From: Begonia masoniana
Lineage: Eukaryota; Streptophyta; Magnoliopsida; Cucurbitales; Begoniaceae
NCBI GenBank assembly: GCA_022432975.1
Contig: CM039502.1
Location: 74,543,497 to 74,607,496 of the forward strand
DNA: 64,000 nt
Direction of reading: 5' to 3'
The notes under the pieces are model-generated. The model saw only the letters and a list, made by a program, of their open reading frames with translations, was not told the origin of the DNA and did not search any database. Of the stretch, positions 37,051-49,043 are shown in pieces (position 1 is the stretch's first letter; every line of letters starts with the position of its first letter). Position numbers and translations under genes: made by a program.

Positions 37051-40000
37051 CGTTGTTTTGGAATTGACCCTCAGTGATGGAAAAGCTCTCTTACAACAAC
37101 TTCCTAGGTTGATTTTATTTTTAGTCACAGTCAATCATGTGAGAAAATCAATTATGTTACCATTTGAAGTGTATCGACCTAAAGTTTCCAATCTTATGAT
37201 TTACCACATGCTTAGAGATGTGTAGTGAAAGATGCTCAAGTCAAGTGTGGTTTCATTTAACCCATGCCCTAAAAAAAAAAATTGGGCTTGTCTTAGTAAT
37301 GTCTAAAAAGATCCTTAGCCCGTTTGTCCTTTCATCTTTTCTCGTTTATTTTTGAGAATCACTAGTTTTGTGGCAACCCGTCTCTCTAGAAGATAAGGCC
37401 TCCATTTTAAATCCTATGTGGAAGCCTTCACTTTCAATCTACAAGCCTATTACTATCATTTAGAAAATATAGTGAAGAAGAAAAGCTTATCCAAAACTAA
37501 TTCTCACAATAATTCCAAGTAATTTTTTTCCAAATAGTAAGGAGTGCATCAAAATACTCCGCAAATATCTTTATTAGTTAAAATCTAATAGCCGACTAAA
37601 ACACTCTAATAATAATTAATATGTAGTCCTTTTATTATTCTTTCACGTAAAAAAAACATTTACTATTAATGATATTCTAAAAAGAGTAATGATGAATTTA
37701 CTCTCTTATTTTATTTTTTTTTTTAAAGACTCTGTCAAACAATGATTTATATAATTAAAATATAATTAGTGTAATAAATTATAAATAGTTAATTTATTAC
37801 ATTAACTGCACTAGTATTTTTTGACACGTCATTGAAAATTTTAATAAATTGCGTTATTTTGCAACTCTTTTGACAACAAACCCTAAAATTATTGTTCATT
37901 TAGAATTTGATTTGTCTCTCCATTGCCCTACCAAATACCAATACCATGGAAACTTCATCCAAAATAAGTGTAACATATATTCATTAATCCAGGGAAGTTA
38001 AATGGAGACGTGCGCGTGTTTTGCACGCGCATAGAAGTGCTGTGCCTTGTTTTTGTAGTTGGGAGTTTTCTCGGTGGTAGATTTCATAGTTCAGATACAT
38101 ACGATCACGTCATGATCAACATCTAACGTATTGGACACGTGGCAGAACAATGGAGGCTGATGGAGGAGGACGATCCATCAGGCGGTGCAAGGAGGCGACA
38201 CGTGGTGAATCAAAGACAAAGAGTGGTGGGGTCCAGTTCATATCCGCATTAAAGAAAAAGAAGGTTGCCTAAAGGGGCGGCTCTCTTTCGGATTGGCCAG
38301 TTTGTTGACTAGCAAGAACCAATGGGGTTCTGTTCTGTGGACTGATTGGATGCCGGATGGGGCCCGCTTGAGAATCTTGATGAAAAAGACAAAATAGGGG
38401 GCAGGCTGCTAGGGGCGAAGGGACCACCTTGTAAGCTCAAGTCCAAAATTAACTCAATTATTTAATAATTAAAAAAGTTGATCCATCCAACTACTTTTAT
38501 ATGCAGAGCTGGATTGCGGGGTCTGTTGTAGGACCCATTTCTAACCTACCCTTTTTTTTTTTATAATATATTAAATAAGCGACACGTTACTATATTGCAT
38601 TAAATGACGCACAAAATTACCCACCAATTTGCATAATTTTGACGAGTTTTTAAAGGATAAGGAGGACTTGTTGTGACTTTTTCTCCAACCTCAATTATAG
38701 AATGATAAGATCTAGCCATTTAGATAGAATATTAGCTATATTTGATTATTGCATACATTCTTAGGAATCTCATGAAGCTATGATTTAATAAGATACTAAT
38801 GATAGATTTGTTTAACGTGTTAAAAATAAGAGATAAACCCCCTTAGGGTTGTCTGTGTCATATTAGCATCTAAATGGACATGGTATTGGTCCTTTCTCGT
38901 CTAGGTTAGAATTGGAAACTAAGTATAACCCAGTGTTAAGTAAAAAAGAAAAGAGTAAATAAATGAAAAAAGAGCTTTCACTTCTTTGGACCAAGGAATG
39001 TGAGGTTTAGGTAAGGAAGTGACCTAAAAACTGGAGAAGGCGCAGCAGCGTGGAAAATGTGCGCATCTTCGAGAAGATGGATTCCCAGCTCGGCCAACCC
39101 ACTCATGTTAATGCCAATTTGAAGTCGTAGGAACATATGTGGCCATACAAATATAGGGTATGTATCATTTCAAAAGAATTTGGAAAGACTTAATCTTTTT
39201 CTTTGTAAATGCCAAATTATGTTCTTGTAATTGTGTGATTTGTATTGATACGTGTTTTGACTAGTGAAACGGACTTTGGCAGAAAAAGAGTGCCACGATA
39301 TAAATAACATATTACAATTATGTATTAAGTAGCATAGAGCTTTTTCTGAACTTGCAAACTTCTCTTGAACAATGAGAAAACGCTAGAAGGTTTGTGTAAA
39401 CACTATCTTTGTTACGACCACACCAAGGTTCGCAACAAAAAAAAAGTAAACAAACAACATAAAAAAAATATACTAAACTTGAAATTATATAAAAAAATTA
39501 TCTTAATTAAATTTGTTGAAAGTTGAAGAAAAAAACAAAAGAGAAAAAATAAGGAGAAAAACCTTAACTTTGAAATAATGCCGCGGCATTCAATTCTACG
39601 TCGCGATGTCATTTTCAATTTTAAAAAAATATATACACAAGTGGTCTGCAAGTCGACCGACTCGGTGGTCGAAGGCCCGTGAACCCCACCAATCCTCTAT
39701 CTACGTTGGGTTTCTCATCTGTCAAAAATTCAAATATTATTTGACGAATTATACACAACTTTAGTATCTCAGTTAATTGTGCATCTAATTGAGTATCTTT
39801 CTTTAATTATCTCATAATTAAGACTTAATATGGTTATGAGGTCAAAAATCGTAAAGAAATGCAGTGATATGGTCAATTTGGTCGCTGAAAGAGAGAGTCG
39901 TCCTCGAAGGAGAGAGGGTTGTGATTGTGCAGACTTTCGCACTTACATTGAATCAAATATGCTCTTAAAAATGGGTTGTTGTGATTCTGATGAGGTTACA

Positions 40001-41729
40001 AATTTAATGGTTAACTGACAAAAATAATTGGCTTGTTAACAGAGCATTCGAAGGTTGGTTTACCAACGACAATAGTTTGAGTTTTTCACTAACCTCTTAG
40101 TTTGTGAGTTTTTTTTTTTTTTCCTATTCGTTGTTAATACTTATTTAGAGTAACATGATATGTATCTTTATATTCTATTCTTTTAATGTTACATTTTCAT
40201 GTGTTGTTGATTCATTAATAAATTATAAATAGTTAAAATAATTATTTTTTAAATAAATTACACTTATAAATATTAAAATAATTATAACATCTTAATTTAT
40301 CTTGATCTTTTATTATTTAAGTACTTTGGTAATTTTCTCACTTTACTATTAATTGCTTTTTTCGCGACGTTAATTTATGTAGGAGAATTAAATTGATTAG
40401 TGAGATGATGAGTCTTATTTTTAATAAAAAAAAAAAAAATTCTATTACTGCTGGTTATGTAGATTTTACGAAGGCAAACCACAAGAATGTTAGTACAATA
40501 ACTGACTCTGAAACTTTTTGGTTGTGACAGAGAGTGATCAAATAACGACTGATGTACCGACGACAGAGTGAGTGTAGTTTTTTATCATGATTTGGACTGA
40601 GATGTCATCGTCTATGATACCTCCTAATCATGGGCAGCAATGATAAGAGGAACAATATCCAAAAACAAGAAAATGAAACGAAAACAAGATCGCATTTGCA
40701 CTGAAATAAAATACTGTAAATATGTTGCAGATCACTACAAAACATCACTGAAAAATCTATCTTGTTCCATCTAGGGTCCTTTGACGATATAAAATTATGC
40801 AATTTCGATACCGATAGTATAATATTATCTATTTTACTCCAAAATTCGTACGATTTTGTTTTTAAGATATTGCAGATAAATACATTGTACTAGATTAAAA
40901 GAAGAATTAAAAATTTTTCACCTATACCTTTTCTAAATGATATAAGATAGTGTAACTCCCTAGATATGTTTTAGACCCTGTAATTACTGATCTTGGGTTT
41001 TCATTGCCGTATGAGGACGGGTTGCCACAAAAGCCATCAGGGTTGGATGGAACATTAAATGAGATAATATTTTGGAGAATATACAATATAAACTTTGTCC
41101 TTTGGGATCAATAGTAACTTAGACCTTAATCTATTTATTCAACCGAACAAATTTTAATATATCAACAGATAGTGATTTTCATTTTATCATTAACATTTTT
41201 GTTAATGGGTGTGTGAACTTCCTGAGGCTCTTTGAGTGTCTGCTACGGATGTCTGTGTGTTTCTCTGAGATTACGTCATTTGAACTTCAAAAAATAGTGT
41301 ATCGATATTAGGCTTTCGTAGGTTTCTCAGAGTATACGTTGCGGGAGCCAGACCTTCAAGTTCAAACATGCACATTGTTTGAAAACCATTGTCTCATGTT
41401 TGGGCTTATGTGGAATCTATTGAGCTTCTGTTGTTGGTGTTCGCAGCCAAAACGGTTTTCAGGATTGAGCGTCCGCGAGTTTTGCTCTTTTAAATACGGT
41501 GTAGTATTGGGCATCCTCGCTTAATTTCAGGGTGCCCGCGCAAAGTGGTCTTTAACACTTTAATCCTCTTTCGATTGAGTCTTCAATCGAAAAAAAAATA
41601 TTTTTTTTTCAACTTTGAATATGTAGATACGGATCCTTTTGGATTTTTAATGATAAATGTGTGCTATCTGATTTTCATTCATGGAAAAACAATAAGAAAT
41701 AACTATATGGTACTTCAATTGAGCAAAAC
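37051..41729. other. Intergenic DNA, no certain gene
   Basis: About 4.7 kb with A/T tracts and no ORF with a recognisable family. A promoter-like patch occurs at 38011-38330 (separate entry). The ORFs at 39412-39651 (minus), 39830-40018 (plus) and 41339-41524 (plus) have no supporting motifs. Poly-A and poly-T runs near 40105 and 40427 could mark old insertions. Confidence 0.5.
38011..38330. promoter_or_regulatory. Promoter-like patch with G-boxes and a hairpin, no gene attached
   Basis: TGCGCGTG and its complement CACGCGCA (38011-38031) form a short GC-rich hairpin. ACACGTGGC (about 38135) and ACACGTGGT (about 38200) are G-box/ABRE-type words bound by plant bZIP and bHLH factors. CCAAT-like words follow near 38300-38320. 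The patch is more GC-rich than its surroundings, but no coding exon is seen on either side, so the assignment is tentative. Confidence 0.3.
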
Positions 41730-41734
41730 GTGTT

Positions 41735-43091
41735 TGTTAATGCAACGACTTGCATGTGTTGGCATTCAATGTTTTTTTGGCAATATATTTTTATTTAAGG
41801 AGATAATATGTTTTTCCAAAATCGATGATTTTATTCTTGGTAAGCAAGCAAAAGCCGATTCTGTTTATTGGATGACGTCTGGTCAACATTAATGAAGATT
41901 CTATGGAAGAGAAAAATAAGGAAACAACATTATTTGGAAAGATATTGAATAAGGTATATGCACTTGTTTTTTGGAAAAGTTTTATTTGGAAAGCCGATTT
42001 GTTGTAGATTTGACACGATTTGCTGGGCTCTGACTTCCCATGATTAATGGGATGCTTTCCTGAATTTTTGGGCGAAAATCTGTGCTGTTATGGAAACTTT
42101 CCTAAAGTGTCACATGAGGTGTCACATAACCGAATTTGTTAAGATTGTGTTTCATTATTCCATGCGGCGGTAAATCCGATTTGGTAACTGAATGAATTAA
42201 AGATATGGAAGTTACCAATATTATTTAAAGCCTTCGTTTTTCTGAAGAAGGTTGCTGAAGCCATTATTATTGAGAGCGAAAAGTTTTTTATTCTTCCGGG
42301 CGATTTTATTCTATACCGACGTTTGCGTGTATTCTGCAATAGTTGATCCTTTCATTCACGCCTACTGTGAGTCGTCGGTGATTATTCTTCAGTGACGACG
42401 GAGTTTTGTTTTACGCGTGTGGAGGTTTTCTTCCTTTTTCCGAGCCGTCGGTTTTCTTTCACGCCCTACGTTTCTGCGTATGGGTTTGTGATTGTTTTGC
42501 ACACTCGACCTAATATGTGGATTTCATTGTTTTATTGAGTGTGCTGTGTGTTGCATTCGAAGACTTCGATCTGGTGTTCCAGGAGGTGTCCCAGGAGGCA
42601 ATATTCTTTGTTCTTCATTGAAGCTCTGTCTCGGGAGGAGACAGCATCCGAACTCGTGAGGAGTTCTGTTTCTTAGACAAGGGGAGCTTGTCGTTCGTGA
42701 TCGTGGGTGAGGGGATCTTGCCATAACACGGGTTTCGGGAGGAACCAACAACGAGGGGATCTTGTTGTTATCTAGATCTCGGGAGAGGTCGTTCTAAAGT
42801 CGAGGGGATCTCGCAAAAACTGTTTCGTTGAGGAAGTTAGCTAGAGGCGGCGACAAAGATAAGAGGGAGTCTTTATTTGTATAAGTCCGAGTTTTTCTTG
42901 TAACTTTGTTAACTCAAGGAAAAGTTTTTATATCTGGGCGTGGCCCCGCAGACGTAGGCTGGTTGCCGAACTGCGTTACCAACCTCTTGTGTCATTTATT
43001 TCCGCACTTTTTATATCGTTCATCGTTACTTTAAAATCGGTGTCACACAAGGATCCTTGTGTGACATCACTGAACTGATCTTAAACTTTCA
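41735..43091 (+). repeat. 5' LTR of element C (1,357 bp)
   Basis: Runs TGTTAATGCAACGACTTG ... TTAAACTTTCA. It contains a GTGTCAC doublet at 42106-42129, a GGTGTTCC/GGTGTCCC doublet at 42573-42596, four GAGGGGATCTTG-like words between 42679 and 42813, and a 26-bp palindrome at 43041-43066. Promoter activity normally resides in such an LTR, but no single TATA box stands out. Confidence 0.95.
43041..43066. repeat. 26-bp perfect palindrome near the LTR end of element C
   Basis: The arms are TGTCACACAAGGA and its exact reverse complement, meeting at GGATCC. It ends 25 bases before the LTR boundary and is repeated unchanged in the 3' LTR at 50982-51007. The arm contains the same GTGTCACACAAGG string as the coding-region motif at 47829. 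Confidence 0.97.
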
Positions 43092-43093
43092 AT

Positions 43094-43105
43094 TGGTATC
43101 AGAGC
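43094..43105 (+). other. Primer-binding site of element C
   Basis: TGGTATCAGAGC, two bases after the 5' LTR. Initiator-Met tRNA primer site. Confidence 0.93.
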
Positions 43106-43161
43106 GGATCGCTTCTGTTTCTTAAGCGGGATCCGAGGGACAAGATCTTAGTTCGTGTGCG

Positions 43162-46100
43162 ATGGACTCTGTGAAAGAAGGAGGTTCTACAATGCGTCCG
43201 CCATTATTGGATGGGAGTAATTATGCGTATTGGAAGGCAAGGATGAGAGCTTTCATCAAAGCCATTGATGAGAAGGCTTGGAGATCTATTCTTACAGGTT
43301 GGAACCCGCCTACACTTACTGATAAAGATGGTATTATTTCTCCTAAGCCGGAAGTAGATTGGACGACAAATGAGGATGCCTTGGCAAATAATAATTCAAA
43401 AGCTCTTAATGCTATTTTCAATGGCGTTGATCCCGTGCAATTCAGACTTATCTCAACATGTGAATCCGCAAAGAGAGCATGGGAAATTCTTCAAACTACC
43501 TATGAAGGGACATCTACGGTAAAGTTGTCTAAAATGCAAATGCTAACCACTCGTTTTGAGAATCTGAAAATGCAGGAAGAAGAGACCATTGGGGAGTTCA
43601 ACTCAAAATTATGTGACATAGCTAATGAGACTTTTGCTCTCGGAGAGGTGATTTCCGAAGAAAAGCTTGTTCGAAAAACACTACGATCTTTACCACAAAG
43701 ATTTGCTTATAAAGTCACTGCCATAGAAGAAGCCAAAGATGTGTCAAAAATGAAGCTAGAGAAGTTAATGGGATCTCTCAGAACTTTCGAAATAAACATT
43801 GGAGGAGATACCGAAAATAAAAAGGCAAAGAGAGTTGCTTTAAAATCAGAAGTACAAAATCACAGCAAGCACGATGAAGATGACTTGGAGGAATCTCTAG
43901 CCCTGCTCTCGAAGAATTTTAGCAGAGTTATGAAGCGATTCGGAAGGAATACACGAGGTGTCAAGCAGGGTGTCACACACTTCAAAAATTGTTCTTCAAG
44001 CAACAAGAAGCAGAGAGAAGAAACTAATGGGTCTGTTCAATCTTTAAAGAATAAAGGTATTCAGTGCAGAGAATGTGAAGGATTTGGGCACATACAGGCA
44101 GAATGTGCTAACACCTTGAAGAAAAAGAAGAATTCTTTGAATGCAACCTGGAGTGAGGATGAGTCTGAAAACGATGATGAATTTCAGAGCAATCATGTAG
44201 CGCTTACTGGAAAAATAGAATGTGAAGAAAATGGCAGTGTTATACAAGGTGTCACAGACGGATTTTCTAGTAATAGTGATGAAGATGATGAACCAGTCAC
44301 AGAAGAAGATCTTATTGGAGAATATAAGTTTCTGCATGAGAAATGGACCGAGCTTGTTCAAGTAAATCAGCTTCTACACGCACAAATTAGAAATTTGAAG
44401 GATGAGAAGAACAATCTTCAAAATGTTATTAATGATTTGGAGACAAAGCTGAAAGCAAGTCAGGATGAATCTAATGATCTAACCAATGAGATAAGCCTCA
44501 TGAAGAAGAATGTCAAAATGCTGAATTCGGGTTCTTCTAATCTTGATGACATTTTAAATATCGGCAAATCAAGCGTAAATCGGTTTGGACTGGGATTCAA
44601 AGGTGAAAGTTCAGGTTCAAAGACTGTTGCAGTAAAGGAAAATCGCTTTGTGATGAAGTTCATAAAGGGAAGCTCATTGTCACAGCCAGTGTCACAGCAG
44701 GTGTCAGACAAGGGCTTTGATCACAAAGGAAAGCAAGCTGCAAACGGAATGCCAAGAACTGACAGAAGGTCAAATTCTTATAACTTCTATCATGCCTCAA
44801 GCAGTAAAGGTAACAAGTATGTTTATGTATGTCATTATTGCCAACGTCGTGGTCATATTCGTTCTACATGCTTCAACTATCTTGCGGATCTCAGACTTGG
44901 TACTGTTAGAAATACTTCTTCCTACAGATTTCCTTATCAAAAATGGGTGAAGAAATCAAATTTGAAGTGTAATGTTACACATCTCTCACTAAAGGCGATC
45001 GGAACCAATGCATGGTATTTTGATAGTGGCTGTTCTAGACATATGACAGGTGAAGAGAGATACTTGATGGATATTGTACCCGAATCCGTGGGAAAAGTTA
45101 CATTCGGCAACGGTGTCTCATCGGATGTTATTGGCAGGGGAACGTTGAATGTCCCTGGTTTACCAAAGTTGAGTGATGTCTTATTGGTAAATGGTTTGAA
45201 ATCTAACCTAATCAGTATCAGCCAGCTCTGCGATCAAGATCTGAATGTGCAATTTACGAAAGAAAGATGTGTTGTGTCCGATCAAAACAAAGATTGTGTT
45301 ATTGAAGGAGTTAGATCATCGGACAACTGTTATCTTATTTACTCCTCATCTACCTACCTTCGGTCGAGTATGGAAGACACTATTTTATGGCATAGAAAGT
45401 TGAGACATGTCAATTTCAGAATGCTAGAGAAGCTTATTTCGAAAGGTGCTGTTAGAGGAATTCCTGATTTAAAATTTGATGAAGATAAATTATGCGGACC
45501 ATGTCAAATCGGAAAGCAAACGAAGGTGTCTCACCCGGTGTCACAGGGTTCCACAACTACCCGGGTTCTTGAATTACTTCACATGGATCTAATGGGGCCG
45601 ATGCCTGTTGAAAGTATTGGAGGAAAACGTTACGTATTCGTTACAGTTGATGATTTTTCACGCTATACATGGGTGGAGTTTCTAAGAGAAAAGTCCGACA
45701 CGTTTAAAGTTTTCAAGTCAATGTGTACTCGACTTCAACGCGAAAAAGACTGTGTTATTTTGAAAATTATACGTATCCGCAGTGACCATGGAAGAGAGTT
45801 TGAAAACTCTGAGTTCTCGGATTTTTGTAAACACCTAGGGATCGCTCATGAATTTTCGGCACCAAAGACTCCTCAACAAAACGGAGTCGTTGAAAGGAAG
45901 AATCGTACATTGGCTGAGATGACTCGAGTAATGCTACATGAAAGAGATGTTCCTCAAAAATTCTGGGCTGAGGCTATGAATACAGCTTGTTATACCATTA
46001 ATCGGGTATATCTCCGCGGCAAAACCTCTATGACACCCTATGAGATATGGAAAGATAGAACTCCAAATCTTCATTATTTTCACCCATTTGGCAGCATCTG

Positions 46101-47148
46101 TTTTGTGTTGAATGACAGGGAACATAGGGGGAAACTTGATCCCAAGAGTGATGAAGCAATCTTGCTCGGTTATGCTACAAATAGTCGTGCATATCGGGCT
46201 TACAACAAAAGAACTCGAACTGTCATCGAATCTGCAAATGTTCAAGTGGACGACTCTCTGGACACAACTGATAATCCAAAGGATGATGCAGACCACATCT
46301 TAAATAATGAAGACGCTAGTGTTTCACCCGGTGTCACAGAGGGTGTCTCAGGCGGTGTCCCAGATCAAACAGAGACTGTTGATGCAGAAGAAGCAGATAT
46401 CACATGCCAAAGACCACCATCTACACGTGTTCAGAAGAATCATCCTACAGATGAGATTATTGGTGGTCTGAATGATGGTATACGAACTAGAGATAAGCCG
46501 AGGATGAATTATCGAGACATGATCCAAATGGCATGCTTTACATCAACGCTCGAGCCAAAGAATGTGAAAGAAGCATTGCTAGATGAGTACTGGATAGGAG
46601 CTATGCAAGAAGAACTCAGCCAATTCTCCCGAAATCAAGTTTGGGATTTAGTACCGTGTCCTCCCGATGTGAACGTTATTGGTACTAAGTGGATTTTCAA
46701 GAACAAGACCGATGAGCATGGGAATATTACTCGCAACAAAGCTCGACTAGTGGCTCAAGGGTATTCTCAGATTGAAGGAGTTGATTTCGATGAAACTTTC
46801 GCTCCGGTTGCACGACTTGAATCTATTCGGCTCCTATTGGCTATTGCGTGTGTTATGCGGTTCAAGCTATATCAAATGGATGTGAAGAGTGCGTTCCTCA
46901 ATGGGTTTCTAAATGAAGAAGTTTATGTTGCTCAACCAAAGGGTTTTGAAGACCCTCATCATCCCGAGTATGTGTACAAGTTGAAGAAGGCGTTATATGG
47001 GCTCAAACAAGCCCCCCGTGCATGGTATGAACGACTCACACAATATTTATTAACCAAGGGATATGAGCGAGGGGGAGTAGATAAAACCCTAAACCCTTTT
47101 TGTCCGGCGTGCCAAAGGTCAGTTTTTACTTGCTCAAATATATGTTGA
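43162..47148 (+). CDS. Element C gag-protease-integrase-RT ORF (1,328 aa)
   Basis: A polyprotein from ATG at 43162, about 55 bases after the primer site. Gag starts [16 protein letters not shown]. Two CCHC zinc knuckles follow: [14 protein letters not shown] (about residue 301) and [14 protein letters not shown] (about 556), with a coiled-coil-like segment between them (about 390-450). The protease DSGCSRHM is near 620. The integrase core has [19 protein letters not shown] and [10 protein letters not shown] (about 805-915). RT includes [23 protein letters not shown] and [12 protein letters not shown]. The frame is lost at 47091-47097, where a second AAACCCT follows an identical one, and it ends 20-odd codons later at 47146. 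The RT catalytic Asp pair falls in the gap between this ORF and the next. Confidence 0.95.
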   Translation: MDSVKEGGSTMRPPLLDGSNYAYWKARMRAFIKAIDEKAWRSILTGWNPPTLTDKDGIISPKPEVDWTTNEDALANNNSKALNAIFNGVDPVQFRLISTCESAKRAWEILQTTYEGTSTVKLSKMQMLTTRFENLKMQEEETIGEFNSKLCDIANETFALGEVISEEKLVRKTLRSLPQRFAYKVTAIEEAKDVSKMKLEKLMGSLRTFEINIGGDTENKKAKRVALKSEVQNHSKHDEDDLEESLALLSKNFSRVMKRFGRNTRGVKQGVTHFKNCSSSNKKQREETNGSVQSLKNKGIQCRECEGFGHIQAECANTLKKKKNSLNATWSEDESENDDEFQSNHVALTGKIECEENGSVIQGVTDGFSSNSDEDDEPVTEEDLIGEYKFLHEKWTELVQVNQLLHAQIRNLKDEKNNLQNVINDLETKLKASQDESNDLTNEISLMKKNVKMLNSGSSNLDDILNIGKSSVNRFGLGFKGESSGSKTVAVKENRFVMKFIKGSSLSQPVSQQVSDKGFDHKGKQAANGMPRTDRRSNSYNFYHASSSKGNKYVYVCHYCQRRGHIRSTCFNYLADLRLGTVRNTSSYRFPYQKWVKKSNLKCNVTHLSLKAIGTNAWYFDSGCSRHMTGEERYLMDIVPESVGKVTFGNGVSSDVIGRGTLNVPGLPKLSDVLLVNGLKSNLISISQLCDQDLNVQFTKERCVVSDQNKDCVIEGVRSSDNCYLIYSSSTYLRSSMEDTILWHRKLRHVNFRMLEKLISKGAVRGIPDLKFDEDKLCGPCQIGKQTKVSHPVSQGSTTTRVLELLHMDLMGPMPVESIGGKRYVFVTVDDFSRYTWVEFLREKSDTFKVFKSMCTRLQREKDCVILKIIRIRSDHGREFENSEFSDFCKHLGIAHEFSAPKTPQQNGVVERKNRTLAEMTRVMLHERDVPQKFWAEAMNTACYTINRVYLRGKTSMTPYEIWKDRTPNLHYFHPFGSICFVLNDREHRGKLDPKSDEAILLGYATNSRAYRAYNKRTRTVIESANVQVDDSLDTTDNPKDDADHILNNEDASVSPGVTEGVSGGVPDQTETVDAEEADITCQRPPSTRVQKNHPTDEIIGGLNDGIRTRDKPRMNYRDMIQMACFTSTLEPKNVKEALLDEYWIGAMQEELSQFSRNQVWDLVPCPPDVNVIGTKWIFKNKTDEHGNITRNKARLVAQGYSQIEGVDFDETFAPVARLESIRLLLAIACVMRFKLYQMDVKSAFLNGFLNEEVYVAQPKGFEDPHHPEYVYKLKKALYGLKQAPRAWYERLTQYLLTKGYERGGVDKTLNPFCPACQRSVFTCSNIC

Positions 47149-47155
47149 CGACATA

Positions 47156-48082
47156 GTGTTTGGCTCGGTGTCACAGGTGATGGTGGATGAGTTTGTTGCT
47201 CAAATGACCGGTGAATTCGAGATGAGTATGGTTGGAGAACTCACTTATTTTCTTGGGCTTCAAATCCAACAAGAAAAGAATGGTATTTTTATATCTCAAG
47301 CCAAATATGCCAAGAATTTATTGAAGAAGTTTAAGCTTGAGAATGCACGCCCGAGTAGAACACCCCTTGGGACACACGAGAAAATCTCTAAAGATGAAAA
47401 GGGAGTTGCTGTTGATTCACGTTTATATAGAAGCATGATTGGAAGCCTATTATATCTTACTGCCAGCCGACCAGATATTTGCTATAGCGTGGGTTTATGC
47501 GCTCGATTTCAATCAAATCCGAAGGAGTCGCATCTAGTATCGGTAAAACGAATTCTAAAATATGTCAGTGGAACAACTGATTATGGCATCTGGTATTCTT
47601 TTGATTCTAATGCAAATCTGGTGGGTTATTGTGACGCTGACTGGGCAGGAAGCTCCGATGATCGAAAAAGCACTTCGGGTGGATGTTTTTATGTTGGACA
47701 CAACTTGGTGTCATGGTTTAGCAAGAAACAGAATTCCATTTCCCTATCTACAGCTGAGGCAGAGTATATAGCAGCAGGTAGCAGCTGTACGCAGCTTTTG
47801 TGGATGAAACAAATGATGAAAGACTATGGTGTCACACAAGGTGTCATGACCCTTTATTGTGATAATTTGAGCGCTATCAATATTTCGAAAAATCCTGTTC
47901 AGCATTCACGAACAAAGCATATTGACATACGACATCATTTTATTCGATCTTTAGTGGAGGACAAAATTATTGATTTGGAGCATATGGTGACCGAAAAACA
48001 AATTGCCGATATTTTCACCAAGGCGTTGGATGGTGTAAGGTTTGAAGAGCTGAGGTCTGCCCTAGGCCTTTGTGTCATGTAA
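47156..48082 (+). pseudogene. Element C RT end and RNase H (out of frame with gag-pol)
   Basis: 308 codons starting at a GTG, which is only the first possible codon after the frameshift and not a real start. The sequence continues RT (FEMSMVGELTYFLGLQI, QSNPKESHL) and then RNase H with CDADWAGSSDDRKSTSGG, LSTAEAEYIAAGSS, LYCDNLSAINISKNP and ADIFTKALDG. It ends naturally at 48080. No other lesion is seen, so the 7-bp insertion upstream is the only visible obstacle to a full pol. Confidence 0.92.
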
Positions 48083-48435
48083 GCTGATTATTGCATTTAT
48101 TTATTTAAAAAAAAAAAAAAATCGCCACTTGCATTAGGCGTTTGTTTTTATTTTTTGGCAATCTATTGGGTATTGCTCATCCTCTGCTGAAAGTAATCAT
48201 TCTGGATATTCTGATATTATGTGGAGCAACACCGTATGTGACTTGCAAAATTCTGACTATTCTCATGAAATATTGGAAGTCTATTTTTAATGAAGTTTGG
48301 AGCATCATTATTATATTGGGTTTATTTCCCAACTTGCAAAGATTTGAATTATTATTCAAAGATTCATTATGCTGTTTATGGAGGAGATCAGGAATAGCTA
48401 CAAGCTTCTGACAGGTGATCAGGTTAATGTTTTAA
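48083..48435 (+). other. Post-pol spacer of element C
   Basis: Begins with a run of 15 or more A residues near 48106-48120. The stretch TTGTTTTTATTTTTTGGCAAT near 48139 recalls the start of the LTR. No gene recognised. Confidence 0.5.
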
Positions 48436-48852
48436 ATGGTGTTCCTGAGGGTGTTCCAGCTCGACAATGTTTCTAATTCTTCTGATTCTGATTCTGATTC
48501 TGCATTGTCATCCTGTTTTATCAAGTTTCTTGAAGGTGAGATGGAATTTTTGACTGATCAGCAAATGATAATCGAAGATAGAAAATGCAAAGATAGTTGT
48601 TATTCGGTACTTGATGACTTTGTTAGAAAAATATATGCTAAAGAAGCTGCTGGTGATATTTTCGAGAGAAAGAAAGTTGTTAATATGAAGGAACAGGTTA
48701 AGGAGACCAAAATTGTTGAAAAGTCAGGAGTTTTAATCGGTGTCACTGGGGGTGTCAGATGCATCTTACCCCATGGAAAAGATTTTCCAGCTTCACAACT
48801 TACGGATAAGTATGAAATTCTAGATGCCGACTTCTCATGGAACTGGTGTTAA
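48436..48852 (+). CDS. Unrecognised 138-aa ORF downstream of element C pol
   Basis: ATG at 48436, stop at 48850. The N-terminal part has a Ser-Asp run (SDSDSDSA) from a GATTCT microsatellite at about 48480-48500. The middle is charged and probably helical (about residues 45-100). No signal peptide or membrane segment is visible. It contains two of the element's 12-bp doublets (48438 and 48739). SIRE elements often carry an envelope-like ORF here; this one is much shorter and shows no such features, so it may be a relic or a different accessory protein. Function unknown. Confidence 0.45.
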   Translation: MVFLRVFQLDNVSNSSDSDSDSALSSCFIKFLEGEMEFLTDQQMIIEDRKCKDSCYSVLDDFVRKIYAKEAAGDIFERKKVVNMKEQVKETKIVEKSGVLIGVTGGVRCILPHGKDFPASQLTDKYEILDADFSWNWC

Positions 48853-49043
48853 AAGGATTATAGCGGCTTTGCTGTTCGAAATCGAAAATTCAATTTTTTT
48901 TGATTTTATTTGACCAAATTATGCAACATGAAGACGGCACGAATACACGGTTAGCTCTCCAATTTCCCTCTCTTATATATGGCGGTTCTGGTGCTTATAT
49001 GGATATTATATATTCTTGATTTTGGCTATCTCCCTATGGTGAT

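Noticed and set aside
42139..42751. Minus-strand ORFs in the 5' LTR of element C
   Set aside because: They recur in the 3' LTR at 50080-50692 and are antisense to LTR sequence; no protein pattern.
48436..48852. Calling the extra ORF of element C an envelope protein
   Set aside because: No signal peptide, membrane segment or coiled coil typical of such proteins; position alone is not enough.
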